Origin: Lactobacillus sp. UCMA15818
GTDB lineage: Bacteria > Bacillota > Bacilli > Lactobacillales > Lactobacillaceae
NCBI RefSeq assembly: GCF_030400225.1
Contig: NZ_VJYB01000007.1
Span: 30,944-94,943 of the forward strand
Direction of reading: 5' to 3'
Length of the DNA: 64,000 nucleotides
Below, in pieces: positions 8,792 to 16,846 of the stretch; positions within the stretch are counted from its first letter, which is position 1; every line of letters starts with the position of its first letter. A program made the translations under genes and the position numbers. The notes beneath the pieces were generated by a model. That model did no database searches, was not told where the DNA came from, and saw nothing but the letters and a program-made list of their open reading frames with translations.

Positions 8792-9631
8792 ATGCCAAAA
8801 AACCTCAGCAAAAGACCAATAATTAATTTTTTGATACTTGTCGTGGCACTTGAAATAATAGTTATCTCTATCAATTTTTTCTACTCACCAATTGAGGTTG
8901 CAGCAGGTGGGGCAACTGGAATTGCAATCTTGTTGAACGCTTCTTTTGGGATTAATACAGCAATTTCAGTCCTAGTAATAAACATCATTATGATTATTTT
9001 GGCTTTCTTCTTTTTAGAGAGAGAAGTTGTTCAAAAAATTACATTGGGTAGTTTACTGTTACCCTTTTTCATGTATCTAACACCTAGTTTCAAGATTGTT
9101 GATGACTCTCTCCTCGCGGTTATTATTGGTGGAACAATTTTTGCAATTGGAATTGCAATGCTCTATCGCATTGATGCTTCTAGTGGTGGAACAACTGTGC
9201 CACCGCTAATCATCCGTAGGTACTTTCATATCAACACTGCGATTTCACTCCTAGTTATTGATTTTATTGTAACCTTCTTTAATATTTTTACGATGGGATT
9301 GAATGCCTTCTTTTTAGCCGGTTTTTCGTTAGTCATTACTTCTATGGTAATGCGCTATATAGAGACAGGCTTAGATCACAAATTTCAAATTCAAGTCATG
9401 AGCCTCCATAAAACAAAGGAAATTCAGGCAATGGCTCTCAATGTCGATCACAGCCTGACCGTATATGATGTTCGCGGCGGTTATAGTGACAACCAAAAAG
9501 CAATACTGATGCTCGTTGTCGACAATCAAAGCTATGGCCCATTACTGCGCGCAATTCATGCAATAGATCCTGAAGCTTTTATCGTTACTTCTAATGTCGT
9601 TAAAGTTCATGGTGGTCGCCTAGGGCTTTAG
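8792..9631 (+). CDS. YitT family membrane protein (DUF161 + DUF2179)
   Basis: 279 residues: five to six membrane helices in residues 10-190 with the family signature ATGIAILLNASFGIN and IDASSGGTTVPPLIIRRYF, then a cytoplasmic DUF2179 domain (DVRGGYSDNQKAILMLVV, DPEAFIVTSNVVKVHGG). Firmicutes carry several paralogues; the function is not settled. The start has GGAAGGAG six bases upstream. It stands alone after the glycerate operon and ends at the large hairpin at 9649-9754. Confidence 0.9.
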   Translation: MPKNLSKRPIINFLILVVALEIIVISINFFYSPIEVAAGGATGIAILLNASFGINTAISVLVINIIMIILAFFFLEREVVQKITLGSLLLPFFMYLTPSFKIVDDSLLAVIIGGTIFAIGIAMLYRIDASSGGTTVPPLIIRRYFHINTAISLLVIDFIVTFFNIFTMGLNAFFLAGFSLVITSMVMRYIETGLDHKFQIQVMSLHKTKEIQAMALNVDHSLTVYDVRGGYSDNQKAILMLVVDNQSYGPLLRAIHAIDPEAFIVTSNVVKVHGGRLGL

Positions 9632-9648
9632 TATATTTATGTTATTAC

Positions 9649-9754
9649 AAAAAAGAAGCAACTATGCCAAAAAATGAATCACTTCTCAAAAAGTTATACC
9701 GAAATATCTATTTTTGGGGAGGATCATTACACAGGACATAGTTGCTTCTTTTTT
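9649..9754. terminator. Long-arm hairpin between converging genes, 70-base loop
   Basis: Two perfect 18-base arms (9649-9666 and 9737-9754, outer part AAAAAAGAAGCAACTATG) enclose 70 bases that contain GGGGAGGATC and a second possible pairing (CCAAAAA with TTTTTGG). T-runs follow on both strands, so it can terminate both yitT and hisC. The loop is far larger than in ordinary terminators. Confidence 0.6.
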
Positions 9755-9758
9755 AATT

Positions 9759-10868
9759 TCAAATAATTTCAGCCAATTTATTAAGCAAGAAATTATTTTC
9801 TTCTTTCCTTCCAATCGTTATTCTCACATACTCGGGATAGCCCCAAGCATCACATTCACGAATGATAACTCCCTTTTCCATGAGCTGTTCACATAATGCT
9901 GCAGAATAATAACCATCAGGTAACTTTGCAAAAATAAAATTTGAACTTGATGGAATAACTGTAAATCCTTTTTCACTCAAAGCAGCACTCATTCGTTCAC
10001 GTTCTTCTAAAATAAACTCTTTTATCCTATTTGCTTGTTCCTGATCCTCTAATAAAGCAGCTTTCGCAGCAAAAAGTCCGGTTCGGTTTACACAAAATGG
10101 TTCCGTAATTGTATCAAACGCACTAATCACTGGTGCTTGAGCCATAATGTAGCCAACTCGAGCTCCAGCCATCCCGTAGAACTTAGAGAAAGTTCTAATA
10201 ACAATTAATTTCTTATTCTTCAAAAGTTCCACTATCTCAGGACGCTGATCCTCATCTATAAAGTCAGCATATGCTTCGTCTAACACGACCCATACATCCT
10301 CGCCAACATTTTCGATGAACCGTTCAATCTCTTTTCTATCATTGATTACTCCAGTTGGGTTATTAGGATTGCACATCCAAATTAATTTTGTCTTATCAGA
10401 AATACTTTCTTGCAAGGCTTCCAAGTCATACGTGAAATCTGCTTTTACTGGAATCTCTTTGATACTTGCTCCCATCAAGATTGAAACTTCTCGATATAAA
10501 CGATATGTTGGCTTAGCAACTAAAACCTCATCACCCTCATCGATTAATAATCTAGCCACTGTTTCAATTACATTGCCGGCCCCACTCCCTAATGCAACAT
10601 TTTTGATTTCCAAATTATTAATTTTAGCGAGAACTTCAGTTAATTCTACATAATCATCTTCAGGATAACGATTAATTACTTTTAAACTTTCCTGCATAGC
10701 CTTTTTTGCATTCTTATAAGGACCAAATGGATTTTCATTCGAACCTAGCTTAACAACTTTATCCAATCCGTATCTTCTTAACACCGACGCTTCTGTTTCA
10801 CCAGCTATATATGGCTTACAATCATTAACTTGTTTCCGTAAGTTCAAATACATTACACGCTCTTCCAT
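9759..10868 (-). CDS. hisC: Histidinol-phosphate aminotransferase
   Basis: 369 residues, class I/II PLP aminotransferase of the HisC type, normal length. It transfers the amino group between histidinol phosphate and glutamate; some HisC enzymes also act on aromatic 2-keto acids. Seen: KLGSNENPFGPYKNA near the N-terminus, WMCNPNNPTG, VVLDEAYADF, and TFSKFYGMAGARVGYI containing the PLP-binding Lys. The ATG of MEERVMYL is five bases after GGAGG; an upstream in-frame TTG overlaps that site. No other his genes are present, so it may serve a different keto acid, for example in aromatic amino acid supply. It is separated from the aldehyde dehydrogenase gene by a partial intergenic repeat. Confidence 0.9.
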   Translation of the reverse strand: MEERVMYLNLRKQVNDCKPYIAGETEASVLRRYGLDKVVKLGSNENPFGPYKNAKKAMQESLKVINRYPEDDYVELTEVLAKINNLEIKNVALGSGAGNVIETVARLLIDEGDEVLVAKPTYRLYREVSILMGASIKEIPVKADFTYDLEALQESISDKTKLIWMCNPNNPTGVINDRKEIERFIENVGEDVWVVLDEAYADFIDEDQRPEIVELLKNKKLIVIRTFSKFYGMAGARVGYIMAQAPVISAFDTITEPFCVNRTGLFAAKAALLEDQEQANRIKEFILEERERMSAALSEKGFTVIPSSSNFIFAKLPDGYYSAALCEQLMEKGVIIRECDAWGYPEYVRITIGRKEENNFLLNKLAEII

Positions 10869-10898
10869 GATGACCTCCAATTTTTAAAAAAATAACAA

Positions 10899-10963
10899 AC
10901 ACGTTTATTCGTAATAAATAGAGAGACTAAATCAAAATTTAACTTTTGACCTTGCCTCTCTCT
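10899..10963 (+). repeat. Intergenic repeat, tail half
   Basis: ACACGTTTATTCGTAATAA followed by the hairpin GAGAGACTAAATCAAAA / TTTTGACCTTGCCTCTC. It corresponds to the last 65 bases of the full element. It sits in the 126-base gap between two minus-strand genes and may reduce read-through into hisC. Confidence 0.65.
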
Positions 10964-10994
10964 TATTGCATCTGGTCTGCGTTTATAAAATCAC

Positions 10995-12362
10995 TCAATT
11001 AAACACAATTATCTTTTCATTAGCAAATTCATAGAGCCCTAAGTCACTCATTTCTCGACCATAGCCAGAATGTTTTACTCCACCAAATGGCAGTTCCGGA
11101 TATGCCCCAGACGGACGGTTAATAAAGACTTGCCCTGTTTCAATCTCAGAGGCAACAACATGTGCTCTTTCTACATTCTGCGAATATACTGCCCCAGCTA
11201 GTCCAAAGAAAGAATCATTAGCCAACTCAATCACGTCTTCATCGTTAGAGACAACATAAACTTGTGCCACTGGTCCAAAAAATTCTTGGTAATAGGCCGG
11301 ATTTTCGGGTTTAATATTAGTTAAAACAACTGGTTTAAAGAAATACCCGTTGCCTTGAACAGAGCCACCTCGAACTAAAACATCAGCACCATTTGCAACA
11401 GCATCTTCCACCTGCTTTTGAAGTCCTTCAACTGCATCTTTTGAGGATAATGGTGCTAATTCAGTATCTTCAGCTAGTGGGTCTCCTAATTTAATGTTAA
11501 TAAATTTCTGCTTTATACCTGCAATAAATTTTGCAGCAACAGCTTTTTCTACAATGTAGCGCTTAGCTGAAGTACATACTTGACCTGCATTCCGCAACCG
11601 CGCACCAACAGCATCGTTTATTGCCAATTCAAGATCCGCATCATCAAGTATTACAAACACATCACTACCGCCAAGTTCCATCGTCGATTTAATCAGACTT
11701 TTGCCTGCTTGTCCAGCAATTATCCGCCCCGCATCTTCAGATCCTGTTAAAGCAACACCTTGTACCCTCTCATCCGCAATAATCTCAGCAATTTGATCAT
11801 GTGACACAAAAAGATTAGCAAATGCACCAGCACCAAGATCTGCTTCTATTGCCAAATCTTCGAGTAATTTTGCACATCCTGCAACAATTCCTGCGTGCTT
11901 GAGAACAACTGGGTTCCCTAACAAATAGTTAGGTGCTAAAACTCTTATGACTTGTGAATACGGAAAGTTCCAAGGCTCAATGCTTACAACTATCCCAATC
12001 GGATGATGTTCCAAAAGTGCCTTTTTGCCAGCTGCATATGCATAAGGCTTAGGTTCTAGTAAGTCTGGTCCTTGTTCTGCATAATAACGAGCTAAATTTG
12101 CACACAACAAAATCTCACCTTTACCCTCAGCAACTCTTTTTCCCATATTAATTGCAGCTTCTGTTGCTAATTTATCTTGATTTTTCTCAAGTATTGCAGC
12201 AAATTCCAACAATTTTTTTGCTCTTTCCGAAACTGAGACCTTTTTTTGAGCCTTATAAAAATTTTGGGCTTGATCCAAGCGTTCTGCAATCTCACCATTA
12301 GACATCAACTCATATTCCTTTACCACTTTACCAGAGTATGGATTGATAACCTTATATGCCAT
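10995..12362 (-). CDS. NAD(P)-dependent aldehyde dehydrogenase, succinate-semialdehyde type
   Basis: 455 residues, the short YneI/Sad-like branch of succinate-semialdehyde dehydrogenases. It oxidises a semialdehyde to the acid in the cytoplasm. Seen: IEPWNFPYSQ (cofactor site), MELGGSD with the general-base Glu, RNAGQVCTSAKR with the catalytic Cys, and PFGGVKHSGYGRE near the C-terminus. The ATG of MAYKVINPYSG follows GGAAAGGGG; an ATG 18 bases upstream overlaps the aminotransferase stop but has no ribosome site. It follows a class III aminotransferase, so the aldehyde made there is its likely substrate: succinate semialdehyde from GABA, or glutamate semialdehyde from ornithine. Confidence 0.9.
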   Translation of the reverse strand: MAYKVINPYSGKVVKEYELMSNGEIAERLDQAQNFYKAQKKVSVSERAKKLLEFAAILEKNQDKLATEAAINMGKRVAEGKGEILLCANLARYYAEQGPDLLEPKPYAYAAGKKALLEHHPIGIVVSIEPWNFPYSQVIRVLAPNYLLGNPVVLKHAGIVAGCAKLLEDLAIEADLGAGAFANLFVSHDQIAEIIADERVQGVALTGSEDAGRIIAGQAGKSLIKSTMELGGSDVFVILDDADLELAINDAVGARLRNAGQVCTSAKRYIVEKAVAAKFIAGIKQKFINIKLGDPLAEDTELAPLSSKDAVEGLQKQVEDAVANGADVLVRGGSVQGNGYFFKPVVLTNIKPENPAYYQEFFGPVAQVYVVSNDEDVIELANDSFFGLAGAVYSQNVERAHVVASEIETGQVFINRPSGAYPELPFGGVKHSGYGREMSDLGLYEFANEKIIVFN

Positions 12363-12379
12363 ATTACGACCCCTTTCCA

Positions 12380-13678
12380 TTACTGAGTTAGACTTTTTGC
12401 TACACTTCGATCAATGATCTCTAATGCTTTATCAATAACATCATACGAAACTATCAAGGGTGGAATGAAACGAATCACATTATGAAATACTCCACAATTC
12501 AACAAAATCAGGTGCTCGTTCAATGCTTCTGCTCTAATTTTTGTAACCAACTCCGTAGCAGGTTCATTAGTTTGGGGATTTCTAAATTCTACACCAATCA
12601 TTAATCCCAAGCCACGAACACTACTGATTACATCATATTTATTTGCCAGCAATTCTAGTTTTTCTTTGAAATAGGTACCCTTCTGTCGTACATTTCCCAG
12701 GAAATCATCATTCATAATATCCAAAACCGCATTTCCTGCAGCACACGCAAGCGGATTCCCACCAAATGTACCTCCATGTGCTCCTGGTTCCCATTGATCC
12801 ATATATTCTGATTTTCCAATTACTGCACTCAAAGGAATTCCATTTGCAATTCCTTTTGCAGAAGTCAAGATATCGGGTTGAACTCCATAATAGTCTTTTG
12901 CAAACAAGTGGCCCGTTCTGCCATAGCCACTCTGAATCTCATCAAAGATCAATAATATGCCGTGCTCATCACAAATTGCTCGTAATTTTTCTAAGAATGT
13001 TTTAGGAGCTGGTAAATAGCCACCTTCTCCTTGAACTGGCTCAACAACAATGCAGGCAACCTGAGATGGTGCCAAAACACTATGAAAGAGATTCTCCAAC
13101 TGAGTTACACATCTTGCAACCTCATCATCAACACTCAATTTCGAATTGTAAACATCTGGAAAGTCAACATGATAAACTGGCGGCAATACGCCTTCATAGT
13201 TCTTACGATACTGTGCATTTGAAGCTGTCATCGCAGCCGTCAGAAGCGTTCGTCCATGGAATGAACTTGTAAATGCAATTATTCCATTTCTCTTTGTAAC
13301 ACTCAATGCGAGTTTCACAGCTCCTTCATTAGCTTCAGCACCACTGTTAGAGAAATAGACTTTATAATCTTCTCCCACTCTTTTCACTAATTTTTCAGCC
13401 AATTCAATGTATGAAGGATAATAAACGACATTGTGCCCGCCATGCACAAGTTCATGCAACTGTTTTTCAACTGCCACAACAACTTTGGGATTATTATGTC
13501 CGCAATTAACAACGCCTACTCCAGCTGCAAAGTCGAGATATTGTTCGCCATCTTCAGAAGTAAGATAGACCCCTTTTCCTTTTGTTACACCGAGTTTTGT
13601 TGACCTCTTCGCAACAGGAGGCAATACTTCTAATGAACGTTCATATAAAGACTTAACCACATTATCCACTCCATTCAC
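12380..13678 (-). CDS. gabT: Class III aminotransferase (4-aminobutyrate type)
   Basis: 432 residues, PLP-dependent omega-aminotransferase. Seen: DFAAGVGVVNCGH, YFSNSGAEANEGAVKLA, FHGRTLLTAAMT, FDEIQSGYGRTG, and TSAKGIANGIPLSA with the PLP Lys. The pattern is closest to GabT (GABA to succinate semialdehyde), but ornithine or N-acetylornithine aminotransferases share these motifs. The start is uncertain: GTG at 13678 has little upstream signal, while GTG at 13660 has GGAG eight bases before it. It lies between the ABC importer and the semialdehyde dehydrogenase in one operon, so it should act on the imported and processed compound. The symbol is by similarity; the substrate is not proven. Confidence 0.85.
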   Translation of the reverse strand: MNGVDNVVKSLYERSLEVLPPVAKRSTKLGVTKGKGVYLTSEDGEQYLDFAAGVGVVNCGHNNPKVVVAVEKQLHELVHGGHNVVYYPSYIELAEKLVKRVGEDYKVYFSNSGAEANEGAVKLALSVTKRNGIIAFTSSFHGRTLLTAAMTASNAQYRKNYEGVLPPVYHVDFPDVYNSKLSVDDEVARCVTQLENLFHSVLAPSQVACIVVEPVQGEGGYLPAPKTFLEKLRAICDEHGILLIFDEIQSGYGRTGHLFAKDYYGVQPDILTSAKGIANGIPLSAVIGKSEYMDQWEPGAHGGTFGGNPLACAAGNAVLDIMNDDFLGNVRQKGTYFKEKLELLANKYDVISSVRGLGLMIGVEFRNPQTNEPATELVTKIRAEALNEHLILLNCGVFHNVIRFIPPLIVSYDVIDKALEIIDRSVAKSLTQ

Positions 13679-13681
13679 GGT

Positions 13682-14422
13682 CTACATCACTTTAGATAAA
13701 AATGATTGTGTCCGCGTATTTTTAGTTTCTTCAAAAATATACTTTGGATTACCACTATCAGCAATCTTTCCCTTATCCATAAATAAAACTTTATCTGCAA
13801 CATTTTGAGCAAAAGACATCTCATGAGTAACGATAATCATCGTCATCCCATCAGCCGCCAATTTTTCCATTACACCCAGTACTTCTCCAACCACCTCTGG
13901 ATCAAGTGCGGAGGTGGGTTCATCAAATAACATGACTTCGGGATTCATGGCAAGTGCCCGCGCAATTGCTACACGTTGCTGTTGTCCTCCTGATAACGAT
14001 TGCGGATATGCATCTGCCTTTTCAGACAATCCAACCTGCTTCAATAAAGAATGCGCATGCTCAATTGCTTGCTTTGGCGTATCTACTCTCAGCTTAACAG
14101 GCGCAAATGTAATATTCTCAAGAACAGTCTTATTTGGGAAAAGATTAAATTGCTGAAAGACCATTCCCATTTTTTGTCTGAGTGCCCGTAATTTATCTTT
14201 GCTGGCACTATTTAGTTCCTCCCCTTCAAAGATAACATTTCCGGAATAATCACCTTCAAGTCTGTTTAGACATCTTAACAAAGTACTTTTCCCACCACCA
14301 GATGGTCCTATCAAAACAACCTTCTCTGATTTTCTTACTGTAAATGAAATATCCTCAAGAACAACATTATCCGCATAAGCTTTTTTCAAGTTCTTTACTT
14401 CAATAATATTTTCTTCTGCCAT
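13682..14422 (-). CDS. Polar amino acid ABC importer, ATP-binding protein
   Basis: 246 residues, GlnQ/HisP-type ATPase. Seen: Walker [11 protein letters not shown]-loop [13 protein letters not shown], signature LSGGQQQR, Walker [14 protein letters not shown], switch His in [17 protein letters not shown] lies five bases before the ATG. It pairs with the adjacent permease and binding protein to import a polar amino acid or guanidino compound across the membrane. Gene order binding protein / permease / ATPase is usual. Specificity is set by the binding protein and is unknown. Confidence 0.95.
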   Translation of the reverse strand: MAEENIIEVKNLKKAYADNVVLEDISFTVRKSEKVVLIGPSGGGKSTLLRCLNRLEGDYSGNVIFEGEELNSASKDKLRALRQKMGMVFQQFNLFPNKTVLENITFAPVKLRVDTPKQAIEHAHSLLKQVGLSEKADAYPQSLSGGQQQRVAIARALAMNPEVMLFDEPTSALDPEVVGEVLGVMEKLAADGMTMIIVTHEMSFAQNVADKVLFMDKGKIADSGNPKYIFEETKNTRTQSFLSKVM

Positions 14423-14434
14423 TGGTTGCCCTCC

Positions 14435-15121
14435 CTAATTACTCTGTATATATTTGCGACCCATTCTTCTTTCTACTATTTGCATTAGCTGAGAAAGAAC
14501 AAAAGTGAGCACAAAATAGATAATTGCCGCAACGATTAAAGGAGGAACAAAATTATACAAGGTTCCACCTACTCCAAGGGCTTGCGCTGTAACTTCTTGG
14601 ACACCAATGTAAAACAGCACTGAGGACTCTTTGACTAATGAAATAAATTCATTACCTAATGCAGGTAAGATATTTCTAACTGCTTGAGGTAATATAATCG
14701 AAAACATTGTTGTTCTTTCACTCAATCCTAATGATATTCCTGCTTCAGTCTGACCCTTTGAAATTGAAATAATACCTGAGCGGAAGATCTCAGCTGTATA
14801 TGCGCCAGAATTTATTCCCAATGCAATTGACCCGGGAATAACTCTGTCCAATCCAGAACCCAAAAACTGAATCTGTGGCACGGCTAATACATTAGAAAGT
14901 GTATAATAAATCAACATGACTTGAATCATTGCTGGCGTTCCACGAACAATCGCAATATAAACGCGTGCAATATAAGAAAGAGCCTTGATCTTCGATAGCC
15001 GGAACATTACAAAAATGAGGCCCAAAAGGATGCCGATAACGATACCGATTATTGAAATTAAAATTGTTTGCGCAGTTCCTTCAAGAAAAACTGGATAGTA
15101 CTGCTTTAAAAAATCGAACAT
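14435..15121 (-). CDS. Polar amino acid ABC importer, permease
   Basis: 228 residues with five membrane segments of the HisM/GlnP type; the EAA-like cytoplasmic loop is GISLGLSERTTMFSIILPQA followed by VRNILPALGNEF. The ATG of MFDFLKQY is six bases after AAAGGGTG; a GTG three codons upstream overlaps that site. Only one permease gene is present, so it likely works as a homodimer. Confidence 0.93.
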   Translation of the reverse strand: MFDFLKQYYPVFLEGTAQTILISIIGIVIGILLGLIFVMFRLSKIKALSYIARVYIAIVRGTPAMIQVMLIYYTLSNVLAVPQIQFLGSGLDRVIPGSIALGINSGAYTAEIFRSGIISISKGQTEAGISLGLSERTTMFSIILPQAVRNILPALGNEFISLVKESSVLFYIGVQEVTAQALGVGGTLYNFVPPLIVAAIIYFVLTFVLSQLMQIVERRMGRKYIQSN

Positions 15122-15143
15122 TGTCTTCACCCTTTACTTTTGA

Positions 15144-15974
15144 CTACTTACTGTATTTAGTTTGTATTTTTTCAGCCTGCTTAAATAATTTTGTCATTTC
15201 CCCACTCTTTTGTAACTTTGTAATTTCCTTATTTACTCTCTTAAGCAGGGCTTTATCACCTTTTCTAAGGGCAACATTAACTTGACGATATTGCTTAGGT
15301 GTTGTTAATTTAACTTTTGCAACTGCATATTTATCTGGATATTGTTTTAAATAATTATTCGCAATTTCATTTTCAACAATCACTCCATCCAACTTTCCTT
15401 CAGAGAGCTCAGTTGTTAAACTAGTTACCAGACTTTCTGTAACTAAATTACTATTTTTTAACTGTGTTTGCCCAATTTCTTGTTGTGTCGTGGATTGTTG
15501 TGCACCTACTTGTTTACCTTTTAATGAAGAAATAGAATTATATTTATCAGCATCTTTCTTTTGAACTAATAAAACATTTTCAACCGTATAATAAGATTTT
15601 GAGAAAGCAACTGCTTTTTTACGTTGATTTGTCGAAACCATTCCAGCAAGTATCAAATCAATTTTGTTACCCTTTAATTCAGAAATTAAAGACGAAAATT
15701 CAGTATTCTCAATCTTCAACTTAACGTGCAAGTCGTTAGCTATCTTTTGTGCAATCAACATATCATATCCAACAATCTGTTTCTTTCCATTTTTTACTAT
15801 TGGAAATTCAAATGGTGCATAGTCAGCAGATGTTCCAACGACCAAAGTTCCCTTATCCTGAATTTTCTTAACACTATTATCAGAACTCGAACTGCTACTG
15901 CAACCCGCTAGTATCAATCCTAAAGCAAGTGTTGCTCCAATAACTCCCAATCCCTTTTTGAATCCTTTTTTCAT
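15144..15974 (-). CDS. Amino acid ABC importer, substrate-binding lipoprotein
   Basis: 276 residues, solute-binding protein family 3. A basic N-terminus and hydrophobic stretch end in the lipobox LILAGC (Cys at about residue 25), followed by a Ser-rich linker; the mature protein is tethered to the outer face of the membrane. Seen: TLVVGTSADYAPFEF, GYDMLIAQKIANDL, LILAGMVSTNQRKKAV and ALRKGDKALL, all typical of the family. GGAGGGG precedes the ATG. Transcribed just after the guanidine-modifying hydrolase, it probably binds the compound that this operon degrades. Confidence 0.95.
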   Translation of the reverse strand: MKKGFKKGLGVIGATLALGLILAGCSSSSSSDNSVKKIQDKGTLVVGTSADYAPFEFPIVKNGKKQIVGYDMLIAQKIANDLHVKLKIENTEFSSLISELKGNKIDLILAGMVSTNQRKKAVAFSKSYYTVENVLLVQKKDADKYNSISSLKGKQVGAQQSTTQQEIGQTQLKNSNLVTESLVTSLTTELSEGKLDGVIVENEIANNYLKQYPDKYAVAKVKLTTPKQYRQVNVALRKGDKALLKRVNKEITKLQKSGEMTKLFKQAEKIQTKYSK

Positions 15975-15992
15975 AGTAAACCCCTCCAGTTT

Positions 15993-16832
15993 TTATATAC
16001 GATCTAGCGGAAATGTCATACAATGTGGTCCCCCACCTGCTTTTAAAGTTTCAGTAATATCTAATTCGATTACCTCCATTCCATGTTCACGCAAGGCATT
16101 GTTCACATCTTTATTTTGTTCCAATGACAAAACTCTATGTTGGCCTAAGCTTTCCAAGTTGCACCCATGTTGAAATATTGCTTCTTCAGGGACTTTAATA
16201 ATTTCGATCTTTAATTTCTTCAGTAGCTCCTTAAATTCGATTGGTAACCCCTCTTCGTATGCGACTGCTAGATTGTCATCAACCAGATTAAAGCACATAT
16301 CTAAATGCAAGTATCGTGAATCTGCTGGTACAGGATAGACCTGGTACCCAAGAGGTTTTAGTCCCTCTTTCAACTCGTTAAATCCCTCCATATTGGTTCT
16401 TTCGATTATTCCGACCGCAATTATATCTTCTCGTAAAAAAGCAAAATCACCACCCTCAAAAAGTCCTTTTTTTACTTCTAAGAGTTTAGGAATTCCTAGT
16501 TCTGCCATTTTTTCTTCATATGCTGCATGCTCCGCATAACGTAATGGTTCCTTGAAATTACCTAATATATATCCTTCCTTTACACATCCACCAAAATCGC
16601 GTGCAAAAACCGAATTAGTCATGCTCTCTTGAGGTGTCAGCTGCTCGACTTGCACATCTGCTTTTGCGTAAGCATCTAGTAACTGCTGATATTCGTCTAG
16701 CAGCTTTGCCTTATCTAATGGTTGATCTTGATATTTTTTTGAAATTTCATTAATTGGTGCAGCCTCATCCAAAAAAGTAGGAGGACAGGTTAAAACTTTT
16801 TTTAATACCGCTGTTCCATTTCTTACAAACAT
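15993..16832 (-). CDS. Guanidine-modifying hydrolase (amidinotransferase / DDAH / arginine dihydrolase superfamily)
   Basis: 279 residues. Seen: NSVFARDFGG, FEGGDFAFL (Asp/Glu binding the guanidinium), YLHLDMCFNLV with the catalytic His, and GGGPHCMTFPL with the nucleophilic Cys at about 271. These place it in the superfamily that includes dimethylargininase, arginine deiminase, agmatine deiminase and the arginine dihydrolase ArgZ/AgrE. It should hydrolyse a guanidino group to a ureido group or fully to an amine. The ATG of MFVRNGTA is ten bases after AAGGAG; an upstream TTG in the M20 gene end lacks a site. Next to RocB-like, transporter, aminotransferase and aldehyde dehydrogenase genes it suggests breakdown of arginine or a guanidino acid. 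Exact reaction unknown. Confidence 0.85.
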   Translation of the reverse strand: MFVRNGTAVLKKVLTCPPTFLDEAAPINEISKKYQDQPLDKAKLLDEYQQLLDAYAKADVQVEQLTPQESMTNSVFARDFGGCVKEGYILGNFKEPLRYAEHAAYEEKMAELGIPKLLEVKKGLFEGGDFAFLREDIIAVGIIERTNMEGFNELKEGLKPLGYQVYPVPADSRYLHLDMCFNLVDDNLAVAYEEGLPIEFKELLKKLKIEIIKVPEEAIFQHGCNLESLGQHRVLSLEQNKDVNNALREHGMEVIELDITETLKAGGGPHCMTFPLDRI

Positions 16833-16846
16833 ATCTTCTATTCTCC

